Positions 1 through 10,900 of a DNA stretch of 64,000 nt are shown in pieces. Source of the stretch: Cephalotrichum gorgonifer (taxonomy: Eukaryota; Ascomycota; Sordariomycetes; Microascales; Microascaceae); assembly GCA_900312665.1 (NCBI GenBank), contig ONZQ02000014.1, positions 62,001-126,000 of the forward strand. Reading direction: 5' to 3'. Numbering within the stretch: the stretch's first letter is position 1; each line of letters opens with the position of its first letter. Both the position numbers and the translations under genes were made by a program. The notes below the pieces were generated by a model, which was given only the letters and a program-made list of their open reading frames with translations, was not told the origin of the DNA and searched no databases.

Positions 1-992
1 AGTTCTTGTTATGGTTCTTATTTTCTGGGCGCGACTTAGATACAGCAGACACTTGACCAGTTCCCCAGACAAAGTCTCATCTCGTACGAGCGCAGCCTCT
101 GAGCCTATTCGTACACCCATTTTCGAGCTGTACGGCCCCTGATCTAGGCGGCTCCTATGGCCACCTAACTACGGGTACAGCGCGCCACCAATGTGCACAT
201 CCGCATATCCGGCAGACGTAGCGATTGCTTGGGTCCCTTCCGCCATGGGACATGGGAAACGAACTTCGCTAGCTGCTGTCCACTCCGTGTCCAATCCGAT
301 CATAGCAAAAGGCGACGGTTGCGTCGCGGATGGTGCCGCCATACCACAAACACATGATATTGACGTACTTGTAGAGTGCGTGCCAATGGAATGCCCATGA
401 CCGAAACGTCCCCACATCCCAACCAATCGTCCCACCCAGGATGATGGTGCCAACGTCCAAAGCCCCAGTCATTGGCCAATCTAACCCGACAGTTTTGGAC
501 GACAGGAGGTACGAAGTCATACCAGGGCCGGCGCCCAATTCGGACGGTGGGGCGGGTCTAATCTGAGATGCGATACTCATAAAATCGGTACAAAGCGAAT
601 ACGAATACGACGGCCAATCGCATCGGGCAAAATGGAAATGGACAACTCCGTGCACAAACCACACCACATGGTGCACGCTGGCTGCAGAAAATAATAAAAA
701 CCCAGTCATCGGGGCCTTCACCACCCGACAACCCCGAAGTGCGGAGACTAAACCCTTTTCGCTCGCCAAGAGGACCCATGCTCTGCTCCTCGCCCACAAG
801 TACTGGTACTGGTACTTGTGGGTTACTGTATGATGGTTGATGATTGATAGCTACACTTTCCACTTTCCGGTTCGAGATAGTAGCCTCGATTTTGTAAATG
901 TGGTCCGTCTATCCGTTTATTTGAGTTTGTGACTATTTGTGGTTACATATCGGAGGACGAGTACAAATGACTGTCCGTTCGGATACGACTGG
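1..992. other. Intergenic, no gene seen
   Basis: Left edge of the window and the 3' flank of the queuine tRNA-ribosyltransferase gene. Open frames of up to 176 codons occur on the minus strand, but none resembles a known family and they overlap one another in different frames. The only structured element is a 30-bp inverted repeat at 793-822, listed separately. Confidence 0.6.
793..822. repeat. Inverted repeat, 11-bp arms
   Basis: The arms cccacaagtac (793-803) and gtacttgtggg (812-822) are exact reverse complements around an 8-nt spacer. The core words acaagtac/gtacttgt recur in many intergenic parts of the window. Confidence 0.85.
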
Positions 993-2427
993 TTACTCCG
1001 CGCCGGCGGCGATGACGGTGTCCCCGTCCACCCCCTCGAGCAGGTCTATCCCGACTCTCCTCAGCGCCGTGACGGCCCACGCCGGGTAGGTAGTCTTCTC
1101 CGGATAGAGCCTCCCGAAGAACTGCTTGACGAATGCGGGGAACTCGTCCGCGATGATGGCCTCCCTGGCCTCCCTCATGAGGTTGAGCTGGTAGTAGACG
1201 TTGTGGATGGTTAGGTAATGCGCCCCGGCCGTCTCCTTTCCGACGTTGTGGTGGAGGAACGCCTTGGTTATGCCCAGGCCGTCCGGGCCGGGTCTGCAGC
1301 ACTTGCAGCCGCAGCCCTCCTCGATCGGGGAGAAGTCCGTAGCGAATCTCGCCTGCCGTATGTTCAGGTTTCCGTGTTTCGTGATCGCGTTTCCGAACCT
1401 CGCCGTTCTTGTAGGCCACACACAGTCAAACATGTCGGCGCCTAGGGCCACGCTGACAACCAGGTCCTCGGGGTACCCGATGCCCATGACGTAGCGGGGC
1501 TTCAGGTCGGGGAGGAGCTCGGTGCAGGTCTCCACGACCTTGCAGAAGTCGTCCTTCGCCTCGCCGCCGCTCAACCCCCCGATGGCGATGCCCGGCGTAT
1601 CTCGCGCTAGCATCTCGCGGACGCACTCCCTCCTCATCTCCAGGTCCAGGCCCCCCTGGATGATACAGAATAGGTTCTGGGTCGACGGGTTCTTGTGGGC
1701 GGCGATGCACCTGTCGAGCCACCTGACGCTCCTCTCCATGGCCTCTCGCATACGCACCTGGTCGGGGCAGGTCGTGACGATCACGTCGTCGAGTTGCATA
1801 ATTATGTCGCTGCCTATGGTGTTTTGCAGGTCGATAGAGTGCTCCGGGGTGAGCAGCATCGGCGATCCATCGTGAGGGCTAAGGAACCTGACGCCCTCCT
1901 CCGTAATCTTGGCGAGTTTGAGCAGGCTCACCATCTGAAATCTGTATGTGGAGGTCAGCCGGGGCGAACATGTTTGATCCGAGAGCATGGGCGGCGGACA
2001 GGACGGGGACACTCACCCGCCGCTATCCGTCAAGATGTTATGATTCCACCCCTGGAGCTTGTGGGCACCTCCTACTGCCGCCAGGATGTCTTGGCCAGGC
2101 TTCAGGCCGAGATGATACGTGTTGTTGAGGCATAACCGGCAGCTCGTCTCCTCTAGCTGCTCCGGTGTGATGCCTTTTAGAGAAGCCTGTGTGGCTACAG
2201 GCATGAATATGGGAAGGGGGACGGTGCCATGAGGAAGAGTTAGGAGTGAGGCACGAGCCCGCGTAGTCTAGGTATTCGGTTAGTCTCTCTGATAGAGAAC
2301 GAGGGGCTATCCCAGAACGAACCGAACAGCGAGCCACCAACTCGAAGGTAAGAGCAGCCGAGGAGGCGATATTGGCGGACGTAGATGCCATCCTTTTAGC
2401 GAGGGACATTCCCCTAGTCCGGTACAC
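993..2427 (-). CDS. Queuine tRNA-ribosyltransferase, catalytic subunit (TGT/QTRT1)
   Basis: Exchanges guanine 34 for queuine in the anticodon of GUN tRNAs; in eukaryotes it works as a heterodimer with QTRT2. I resolve three exons: 2427-2323, 2267-2017 and 1941-993, giving 434 aa. Intron 1 (2322-2268) starts GTTCGT and ends CCTAG with a CTAAC branch; intron 2 starts GTGAGT and ends CATACAG. Numbered from codon 1 at 2427, the active-site signature DSGGFQ is at 116-121, the nucleophile Asp291 lies in FDCVWPTR, and the zinc site is Cys329, Cys331, Cys334 and His360, matching the family spacing. Methionines at 2409 and 2391 are alternative starts; the 2391 one gives the N-terminus closest to family length. 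It is transcribed divergently from the Mrp51 gene, about 580 bp away. The family is missing from budding yeast but common in filamentous fungi. No key residue is missing. Confidence 0.95.
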
Positions 2428-3008
2428 TTTCTTGGCAGGTGGCCCCTATAAGTAGTATGAGTACACTGGAGGAATAAGATTCTGCGTTGGGTTTACTCTG
2501 GTAAGAGTTGGGGGGCGATGGATTCATACCTAATTCAGTTCGAAGTGGACAATGAGTGAGTTTCGTCGCAGCTGGCGTGAGAAAATTGTCCGTCTATTAT
2601 CCAAGGGAATACGGGTGGAATCACCAGCGTCACCGCAAAAGTCCACAACTTCAAATGGTAGTAGAATTAGAATATATTTTATGGACCGCCTTGACTGAGA
2701 CGAAGAGATATAATAGTAATACGATCCTTACGATCTCAAATCCTGCTGCTCGTCGTCCTTTTGCTCTGCTTCGAGTGTGATTTTGGGCGGTGCCAGGGGC
2801 CCTGACCACATAGCTCCGGCTGGCAACACCTGGCTTCCATGCCTTTCGGCAAATTGGCCAATCAGACAAATAGCATCTCGACGTCGGCCAGCTCCTCAAA
2901 TTTTGCTGCAGCTCAGGACCGGACACGCGCTCTGATGCTAGGTCGTCACGACACCACCCAACACTTATCATCACAGAGCCCAGAAGACCCGGCTCTCCGA
3001 TAACAAAG
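2428..3008. promoter_or_regulatory. Shared intergenic region between divergent TGT and Mrp51 genes
   Basis: A 581-bp stretch separates the two translation starts, so it must hold both promoters. I see no clear TATA box near either start and no supportable gene. The assignment as a bidirectional promoter is positional inference only. Confidence 0.5.
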
Positions 3009-4406
3009 ATGGCCGCGCGACCGTCGAGGGGCGCGTCCCTTCTGAGGACATCGCGGATGTTCTCGATGCCCCAACCGTTACGGGGATCGGAGTCCGGCCT
3101 CGGTCTTCATCGTCAACCCAAGACCGCCACGACCGCCTTTCCGCTCCACCTCTCGGTGACGACGCCAGAGACGTCGCGGAGCACCGGCGACTGGGGCTTC
3201 AAGAGGCCGCTCCCGCTACGCCAGACCACCAAGTCCTCGACTCCCTTCGTCCGCGTCAAGCAGGTCGACTCGATCGAGGCCATCACCGACTACGGCTCCG
3301 CCGCTGGCCATACGCTCACCCTCGAGAAGTTCCACGAGATGAACATGCCCGTCTCAGCCCCCGTATTACGATACGAGAAGCAGAAGGAAGGGAAGGTGTC
3401 CGTCTTTGAAGAGAGCAGCGATCGTACCGTGTCTCCGGCGTCGCTGGACACAAACTCCAAGTCGAGGAGGTGGAAGTTTGACGGACCTTGGCTGGCGGGC
3501 TTGTCCGAAGAGGAGTTCGCCCGGTTCCTGAAGAAGAAGGTCAGGTCTAGGAGGGCCGAGTTCAGGCAATTCCTACACCAGCGTCGCGCCGACGAGCTGT
3601 CCCATGCCGCCTCGCAAAAGGCTATGGATCTAGGCGCGGACCAACCTCCTCGGTTGTCCCCCAGCGACATCTCGGATGAGCAGCTGTCGGAATACATCCG
3701 GTCGCTCCGTGCCGATCGCGGTGCGTTGTATGCACTCATCACCCAGTTTTTGGACCTCGCCCCCATCGCAGCCCCCCAGACATCGACGAACGTATGGACG
3801 AACAGCCTCAGCGAGACGCTCCCCGTCGTCAACCCGTATGCGCAGGGCGGCCCCCCCATCTGCCATCCATCGGCCGGCCTCTCCTATCTGCGGACGTCAT
3901 CCTTTGTCGAGAACCACCCCCTCTACGGCCCCCAGAAGCAGCACAGCCCTGTCCTGTCCAGGATCCTCAGCCCACAGAGAGGCCCCGAGAGCCCCAAGCT
4001 GGGAATGGGTGGATTTGTCACCGAGGTACCCCCCGGTACCACCTCCTTCTTCCACCGTTACCGCGATTACGACGCTCAGAGCAAGGTCCAAGGCCTGGCT
4101 AGCTTCGACCCTACGATCTCTGGCGGCGCCTCGGTCTACCTGGTCCCCCAGAGCGCCAAGGTTTCTTGGAATGGTAAAGTGACGGTCAAGGTAGATGAGG
4201 CCACTGCGGAGGCCCAGCTCGTGAAGAAGGAGTTGTCTGGTAACGCCGAGATCTACGGGGAGAAGAAGCGGGCCCCTCGCGAGGACCTGGGGGTTAGAGA
4301 TATGTCGGGCGACCGTCTTCTTCACCCGAGGAGGACGAGCAGGAGGCCGTACTTTGGCGGTAAGAGTGTCTTGGGGAGCTCGAAGAGCTATGGCCTGGAG
4401 CGATGA
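3009..4406 (+). CDS. MRP51: Mitochondrial small-subunit ribosomal protein Mrp51
   Basis: Single exon, 465 aa, starting at an ATG in the context caaagATGg. The N-terminal third matches the fungal Mrp51 family closely: an SRMFSMPQPL motif near residue 16, a TTFP/HLSVTTPE-type segment near 45-55, then GDWGFKRPLPL near 60-72 and VDSIEAITDYGSAAGHTLTLE near 85-106. In budding yeast the protein belongs to the 37S mitoribosomal subunit and is linked to the 5' leaders of mitochondrial mRNAs. The N-terminus is rich in Arg and Ser with few acidic residues, as expected for a mitochondrial presequence. The C-terminal half is proline- and serine-rich and less conserved. The identification rests on sequence pattern, not on a search. 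Confidence 0.9.
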   Translation: MAARPSRGASLLRTSRMFSMPQPLRGSESGLGLHRQPKTATTAFPLHLSVTTPETSRSTGDWGFKRPLPLRQTTKSSTPFVRVKQVDSIEAITDYGSAAGHTLTLEKFHEMNMPVSAPVLRYEKQKEGKVSVFEESSDRTVSPASLDTNSKSRRWKFDGPWLAGLSEEEFARFLKKKVRSRRAEFRQFLHQRRADELSHAASQKAMDLGADQPPRLSPSDISDEQLSEYIRSLRADRGALYALITQFLDLAPIAAPQTSTNVWTNSLSETLPVVNPYAQGGPPICHPSAGLSYLRTSSFVENHPLYGPQKQHSPVLSRILSPQRGPESPKLGMGGFVTEVPPGTTSFFHRYRDYDAQSKVQGLASFDPTISGGASVYLVPQSAKVSWNGKVTVKVDEATAEAQLVKKELSGNAEIYGEKKRAPREDLGVRDMSGDRLLHPRRTSRRPYFGGKSVLGSSKSYGLER

Positions 4407-4914
4407 GTGCCAGGCGCATGCTTTGGAGATGTACCACCACTAGGATCTCACTACGAGTAGCGAAGCGAAGAGAGGGTGCGCAACTAGATCTCAAGAATGT
4501 ACTTTTATATGGCGAAAGAAATGTATATTTACCCAAGTTCGGAATGGATAGTCGTAAATTTAACATGCATACCTTCATTCAGCTGTGATACATATGATGT
4601 GGGAGATTGAGAATGACATCCGTACGGAGGGTGATAGACCCTGCCTACCTACGAGTACCTTGCTCTCCATGGAACACTTCTGGGGCATGGAGCTAAGTGG
4701 AGGTGAAGTTAGTCCGAGTGTTTGAATGGCGGGTTCATCACGTGATCGAAATATTTTGGCCCCACTTTGGTGTAGGGCACACCGGAGGGGAATTTCTTGA
4801 TCGACCATTTCAAGACGACCCCCACAGCTCACGACACAAATTCTCGACAACCTCACGACGACAACTCACCGCGTTACATTTCCTTAACGTCCAGTCGCCA
4901 CATATACCGCCAAA
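4407..4914. other. Intergenic, 3' of Mrp51 and 5' of RPS17
   Basis: No gene seen. Includes the Mrp51 3' UTR region and the RPS17 promoter and leader. The last 50 nt before the ATG at 4915 contain no upstream ATG and read as a pyrimidine-rich leader (ccagtcgccacatataccgccaaaATG). Confidence 0.6.
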
Positions 4915-5533
4915 ATGGGTCGCGTTCGCACGAAGACTGTCAAGAAGTCCGCCAAGGTCATCATTGAGCGGTACTACCCCAAGCTCACCCTCGACTTCGA
5001 GACCAACAAGCGTATCTGCGATGAGATCGCCATCATCTCTTCCAAGAGGCTGCGCAACAAGGTCAGTCAGGACCCGCTCCAGACTACCAATTCCTATGAT
5101 CTTGGAGAGTTGGAGGGTTGGAGGGTCGGGGAGCAAAATTGCTAACGCGCCCTTGCGCTTTTTAGATTGCCGGTTACACCACGCATCTCATGAAGCGTAT
5201 CCAGCGTGGACCCGTCCGCGGTATCTCCTTCAAGCTTCAGGAGGAGGAGCGTGAGCGCAAGGATCAGTACGTCCCTGAGGTCTCCGCGCTCGACTTCACC
5301 CAGAACACGGAGAGCGGCCAGCTCGATGTCGATGTTGAGACCAAGGACCTCCTCAAGACCCTGGGCGTACGTCTTCCCCCCATTTTCTCGCTTGCTTCCG
5401 TCGCTTCCTTCGACGACGTGCTAACGTCTGTTTTCCGCGATAGTTCGACGCTATCCCCGTCAACGTCATCCCCGTCACCCAGGCTCAGGTCCAGGAGCGT
5501 GGTGGCCGCTTCCAGGGCCGTCCTCGCAACTAA
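4915..5533 (+). CDS. RPS17: 40S ribosomal protein S17 (eS17)
   Basis: Three exons, 4915-5061, 5166-5366 and 5444-5533, encode 145 aa, close to the usual eS17 length. The N-terminus MGRVRTKTVKKSAKVIIERY and the internal NKRICDEIAIISSKRLRNK are highly conserved family signatures. Both introns fall on codon boundaries. Intron 1 (104 nt) starts GTCAGT and intron 2 (77 nt) starts GTACGT; intron 2 has a clear CTAAC branch followed by a pyrimidine-rich acceptor. eS17 is a structural protein of the small cytosolic ribosomal subunit. It runs in the same direction as the mitoribosomal Mrp51 gene 508 bp upstream and converges on the RTR1 gene. Confidence 0.98.
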
Positions 5534-6057
5534 GTTCGTGGGCGCGGCGTGTTATGATGAAAAACGGAAAAAGGAATTATGGGAATTGGGTCATTTCTAC
5601 ACGGCGTGTAGTGAGTTCGCATTAGGTCTGGAATTACAGAATCATTCTCCCATACAAGGTGTCGCCGATTCTCAAGGTCAAACTTGAGATGACGCTTGAT
5701 TGCCAATATCCGTCCCTCCCATCTCCCACGACCACCGTGAAGCGGCGTCTGAACTTGCTCACCTGTCTCAGCTCCGTTACCTACGGTGCTATGGAAACAG
5801 TTCACTCTCCAGAGCTGGATCCTGAAACCCAGTGGTCTGAGTCTGGTCAGAGAACGTTTTGTTCTTGGACACGCTCGCCATGTGTGCATGCTCATTTTAT
5901 TGCTTCCTATGAAGCCATCGTAAGGGTTGACGGTGGCTGATTAAGTCCTGTCTACTGACACAGCCGCCGTGTGCGGCGTATCGTATAAGTATGGTGCCAC
6001 TGCATACTGCCCACTAAATTGGGGGGTTCACGCCAGGTTGGTTTGACTTTGATTCCA
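5534..6057. other. Convergent 3' flanks of RPS17 and RTR1
   Basis: No gene seen. It must hold the 3' UTRs of two convergent genes. I looked for box C/D snoRNA patterns near this ribosomal protein gene and found none convincing. Confidence 0.55.
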
Positions 6058-6867
6058 TTACATATCGAGCGTCCTCTTTGGCGTGTACGTATCGAGTAGC
6101 GTCTTTGGCTTGTATCCCTCTAGCCTGAGATGAGAATCCTCTTCGTACTCTGGATCATTCGGGTCCATTGATGTCGGGGGGCTGGTGATCTCTTTTGGTC
6201 TCAGGGTCACTGTTAGCAGGGGACCAGTCTGGCTGTCCCCACGCTCAACCGCAAGGGCAGCTGCGTCCTTGGCGGCCTTGGTTTGATTCCGCTTCTCTTG
6301 CTTCTCCGACTCGGACTTGCTCTCGGAGTTTGCGCTCTCTGGGAGAAGATCGATATCTATATCTGGAATGCCCATCCGTTCCCAGGCCGCCGTCTCGTTA
6401 AGTTGGACCTTGACATAGGCCGCACGGCGGGCGCAGAGCTGGGAGCACCATTTCTCGTGCTCTTTCCTATCCACGATGTCGAAGCTACTACTGGAGGCAC
6501 CGACGAGCTTCCAGGCCCCGCCACGCGTTGCCTTCTTCTTCGGATTCGGGCACAGGACGTAGCCGCAGAGGCCGTTGGCGTTTCTCTCTATGACCATATC
6601 GTCATAATCCGAAGGCTGGAAGTTGCGGACATGCTTTTTGAAGTCCGCTATGTCCTCGGGGGCGGGGTTTGCGGCGGAATGGTCAGGCGATCTGATGAGA
6701 GGGTATTCGGAGAGGGTGATGAGGCTCTCTAAGATCTGGGCCTCGAGTTTCTTGCGCTGCTCGAGGATGAGTGCATGCTGGATGGCGACTTGCCGAGGTG
6801 ATTGCTTAGGGGTTCGATGCAGGGGCCCATAGCCCTGCTTGAGTATGCCTTCGCCAGGGTTGGACAT
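6058..6867 (-). CDS. RTR1: Rtr1/RPAP2-type RNA polymerase II CTD phosphatase
   Basis: Single exon, 269 aa. The family dephosphorylates the C-terminal repeat of RNA polymerase II and helps polymerase import. The diagnostic zinc-binding fold is present: Cys101 and Cys106 in LCGYVLCPNP, then Cys141 and Cys145 in WCSQLCARRA, the C-x4-C...C-x3-C spacing of the RPAP2_Rtr1 domain. Before it lies a helical lead (about 25-58, IQHALILEQRKKLEAQ), and FQPSDYDDMVIERNANGLC runs straight into the zinc site. After about residue 185 the chain is charged and probably disordered (a Glu/Lys/Ser-rich stretch). The ATG at 6867 is the only good start before the conserved helix. Confidence 0.92.
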   Translation of the reverse strand: MSNPGEGILKQGYGPLHRTPKQSPRQVAIQHALILEQRKKLEAQILESLITLSEYPLIRSPDHSAANPAPEDIADFKKHVRNFQPSDYDDMVIERNANGLCGYVLCPNPKKKATRGGAWKLVGASSSSFDIVDRKEHEKWCSQLCARRAAYVKVQLNETAAWERMGIPDIDIDLLPESANSESKSESEKQEKRNQTKAAKDAAALAVERGDSQTGPLLTVTLRPKEITSPPTSMDPNDPEYEEDSHLRLEGYKPKTLLDTYTPKRTLDM

Positions 6868-7957
6868 GTTGAAGTCGCCGACCCGATAGCTTTTGAGAAA
6901 TGTTGCTTTAAGTTGATCTGTGAGCTGCAGTCAGATTTGTGCACATGTAGTGGATAGGTGGGCATGACGCTTATCCTAATTCACACGGTGTATTGGTCAT
7001 AAGTCTGCCCAGTATGGAGTTACAAGTATTCATATTTCCTTAACAATGCTTGCCTGGCTGGCATTGGCCTTGGGTGGATGGTAATGGATCCACGAGGAGT
7101 AATCCAGTTGCTGAGTAAACGTTTTGACCACTCCTGTAACGTGACAGTTTCCTTTTATGACGTTGGTGTTGGTGTCAAAACGGTGCCTCATCCTACTGGG
7201 TACATGCATGGAAGTGTTCATTGGTCAGTTCCCAGGCATCCATCCTCGCAATCAAACCATTGCTGATCGGTTGATGTGGTGGGTAATAGCCTGCAAACCC
7301 ATAAAACGGTTGACGTTTAAACTGCCGTTTTAGGAGAGGTGGGTCTCGTCAAGCTCGGATCTGAATTGTCGTCGTACCGTCTTTCTTTTGAGCGCCCGAA
7401 GTGAGGGGAACCCCATATTACACCACCATTCAGTACTCGTAGCTCCTCAAGATCACATACGAGTCCCTAGCTAAGACTGTGGCGCTCTGGTTTCCCGCGT
7501 CGGTGGCAAGGTTGATACCCCCCCTCCCTTCTCCCTTCTCCCCCGGCCGAGCTACCCTCTCTTACCGTTCCGTACCTGTTCCGGACGTACCCCTCCGTTT
7601 CCACGCTCCTTCATGCACTGACGTCGACACCGCCATGCGCAGATCACAGCCTCCTTCGATGCGGCTATTTGTTTGAGGTTCGTGATACTCAACGACGGCC
7701 TGCGCCCCCTCCACCTTGACATCCCCGCAGAGCCGAATATATCATTTTCGAAATTCGACACAATCTATTACCTTAACCAAGGGAAGCCCATTCGGCCCAC
7801 CCACCCGAGCCTACCATCAAAGCTATACCGAACTATTCCGTACCATACCCTACCGCACCATATATCGTTACTCCGCATCAGCAGTAGACGGCGGCACATT
7901 CCGAACCCTAGATTTCGATATCACACTTTACTACCCCAGGGGGCAGAAGGGTAGAAA
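6868..7957. other. Intergenic between divergent RTR1 and BBC1
   Basis: A 1.1-kb region with the promoters of both genes. No gene seen. It contains the inverted repeat at 7302-7332. The last 250 nt before the BBC1 ATG are pyrimidine-rich with repeated tacc/taccg runs, as in a fungal 5' leader. Confidence 0.55.
7302..7332. repeat. Inverted repeat with palindromic core
   Basis: The arms taaaacgg (7302-7309) and ccgtttta (7325-7332) are exact reverse complements, and the interior contains the palindrome gtttaaac. It lies about 630 bp upstream of the BBC1 start, so a protein-binding site or a small cruciform is possible. Function is unknown. Confidence 0.7.
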
Positions 7958-10900
7958 ATGCCCGCGGCAAGTTTCCATGTGAAAGCCCTCTTCGAATACG
8001 CCTCGCCGCACGATGATGATCTCCAATTTGGCGTTGGTCAGATCATCACGGTGACGGACGAGGATGACGAAGAGTGGTACACCGGCGAATATGTCGACGA
8101 TGATGGCGTCAAGCAAGAAGGCATCTTCCCTCGCAACTTTGTCGAGAAGTACGAGCCGACAGCGCCTCCTCGGCCTGCTAGGCGAGCTAAGAAAGAACCC
8201 GAGCAGCCCGCGCCGGTACCCGTGCCCGAGCCTCAGGTCGAGGCGGTTACCGAGGTAGCCCCTCCGTCTCCCCCCTCGCCCAAGATCGAAGATCTCCCCG
8301 CCCAGCAGGCTGAAACTCCCGTCGAGGAACCTCGCGCTGCCTCCCCTCCGCCCCGTGCTAACCCGGCCCCTCCGGCTGCCGCTGTCCCTCAGCCGCCGAA
8401 GGAACCCGCCGCGCAATCGAAGCCAGGCCCGCCTCCTGTTGCGGCGAAATCAGGCTCGATCCGGGACCGGATTGCTGCCTTCAATAAGCCTGGTGGCGGA
8501 CCGGTTACACCTTTCAAGCCCAGCTCCCTAAATTACGTGAAGAAGCCCTTCGTCCCTGCGCCGCCTAGCCGGGACGCCTACGTCCCACCACCCCGTGCGG
8601 AGCCTCCTCCTCGAATGTACGTCCGTGAAGTCGAGGCCGACACCAACGTTGACGAGCCTGAGAACCAAGAATCTGCCGACAGGGCCGCGCCAGTGGCATC
8701 GGCTTCCCACGACACCGCCGATGCTACCGAAGACCAGCCTAAACCTACTAGTCTTCAGGAGCGTATCGCCCTCCTCCAGAGGCAGCAAGCAGAAGCTGCG
8801 CAGCGCCATGCCGACGCCGTGGCAAGGAAGGAAAAGCCGAAACGCCCTCCGAAGAAGCGGGCTGAGAGCTCCGAGCTTGCGGATCAGACCCCCGACCCAG
8901 AGCGCGCCGCAGCATTGGAGCGTCGTGACACCGAAGATACCGAGGCCCGGACTTCCTTGGACGAGCCTCGTGTGGCTCCTCCATCCCGGCGCAGGGTTTC
9001 AAAGGATCAGTCTATCAACGACGGAAACGAAGCTGATATGTCAGGGGCTGGTGATACGACCGAAGGCGCCGAGGACCTCCCCGAGCGTGAGGGTGGCGAT
9101 GACAAGGCCAAGCCTGCCCCTCAACACCGCGAGAAAGAGGAAGAGGAAGACGATGAGGACGAGGATGAAGAAGAGGATGACTATGATCCTGAAGTTCGTC
9201 GGAAGGAAGAGCTCCGGGCTAGGATGGCCAAGATGAGCGGCGGAATGGGTATGCCCGGCATGTTCATGCCGATGGCGGCCCCGCCGCCTATCAAGAAGAA
9301 GAAGCCCGCGGCACCCAAAGACCAGGATCACCCGGGTATCCCAGAGGAGACATCCCCAGCCTCTCGAGCTGCCCCTCCCATCCCCACCATGATGGCACTC
9401 CCTGGTATGTCCGCCAGGCGGTCCTCAGAGCAGCCTCGCGATGAGGAACCGGAACCGGAGTCCCTCACCAGAGCCCCTCCTCCCGCCCCCCCTCGGCAAC
9501 ATTCCCCAATCGAAGAGGAGGCGGGGGGGTATGAAGACGATGATCCCACCCGTAAGTCCTGTTCGCATGCTACGTATCACGCAGATCTAACACAGTCCAA
9601 CAGCGCTTCCTCATTCCCCAGCAAGTCCGCCACCCGCCCCAGGTGGCCGGCCGGCACCTCCGCCCGTGCCGACAGAAGGTAAGAAAGACTCCAAAAGCCC
9701 TGGAAACCATGATGACCTAACTGACACCCCCCGCAGCACCCGCCCTGCCTCGGCCCGTATCTCTCGTGCAGTCTCCCAGCGCCGGGTCGGAGTCCGACGA
9801 CGAGCTGTCGGAGCAGCCTAGACCTTCCGAGTCCGCAGCAGCTCAGCCCCAGGGCGCTATTCGATCCCCGCCACTTCCTCCGACACTACCGTCGCCCACG
9901 TTGCCGACGTCACCTCGCTTCTCGACCATGCCTCCCCCGGTCCCGGGGTCTGAAGATGCCAGGCCAACGTCACCTACAAGCCCAGCCCCTCCCGTCCCCA
10001 GCAAGCGTAATAGCCGTCCTCCACCTCCGATCCCCGGGGCAGCCCCGGCTCTGCCCCCTATGCAGACCAGACCACCACCGCCGCCTCCTCCCGGCCAGAG
10101 TAGAGATTCCAAGGCTGATGAATATGCCCTTCCCACGAGACCTCCGCCCGCCCCTGTGGACGACGATGAGGAGGTCACGGAGTACGAGGGAGATTATGAT
10201 ACGGATATAACATCCTCGGCGCCGCACAAAGATGCCCTGAAGTCTACGAGCCGTGACGCCAGCTACGAGGATGATGCTACTCCCGTCGCCGAGTCAAGCG
10301 TTGCATCACCGCCTCCCCTTCCCAGTTCCGCCCCTCCCAGAGCCGTCCCCCCGCCGGTCCCGAGCCAGGCCCCTCCCAGGGCACGACAGTCGGTTGACGT
10401 TCCTCGAACCGCACCTCCACCTCCACCCCCGGCCAGGGAGGCGGAGTCGGCAGGGTCTTATTCGTCATATGACCACGGGACCCCCGCGACGGGCGGATAC
10501 CCCTTCAGTGCTGCTCTCTCCTATGGCGACGAGCCTACCGTTTCGGAACCTCTCCCCATCCCATCGCCCCCGTTGGACCGAAGGATGTCGCAAGTCCCTC
10601 CTGTGGCAGGGCGGCCGCTGAGGCAATCCATGGATGTCTCACGCGTCTTGGGCAGGACTTCCGTCGACGTCGGCCGGTCGTCTATAGATTCGGGCTTCAT
10701 CGCCGAGGACATTGATCTTGCGTTGCAGACCGGATGGTGGAGCCAGTCGAGCCAAGTCCCTCCCGTTTTACAGGGTCGCAAGGACATCACCGTCGAGACA
10801 GAGGAGACCACCTCGACCAACCGTGGGGCCAAGACCGTTATCACGCGAACCATCTCTATCCTGTTCATCGACTACTCGAAAACCATCATCACGGTCCAGT

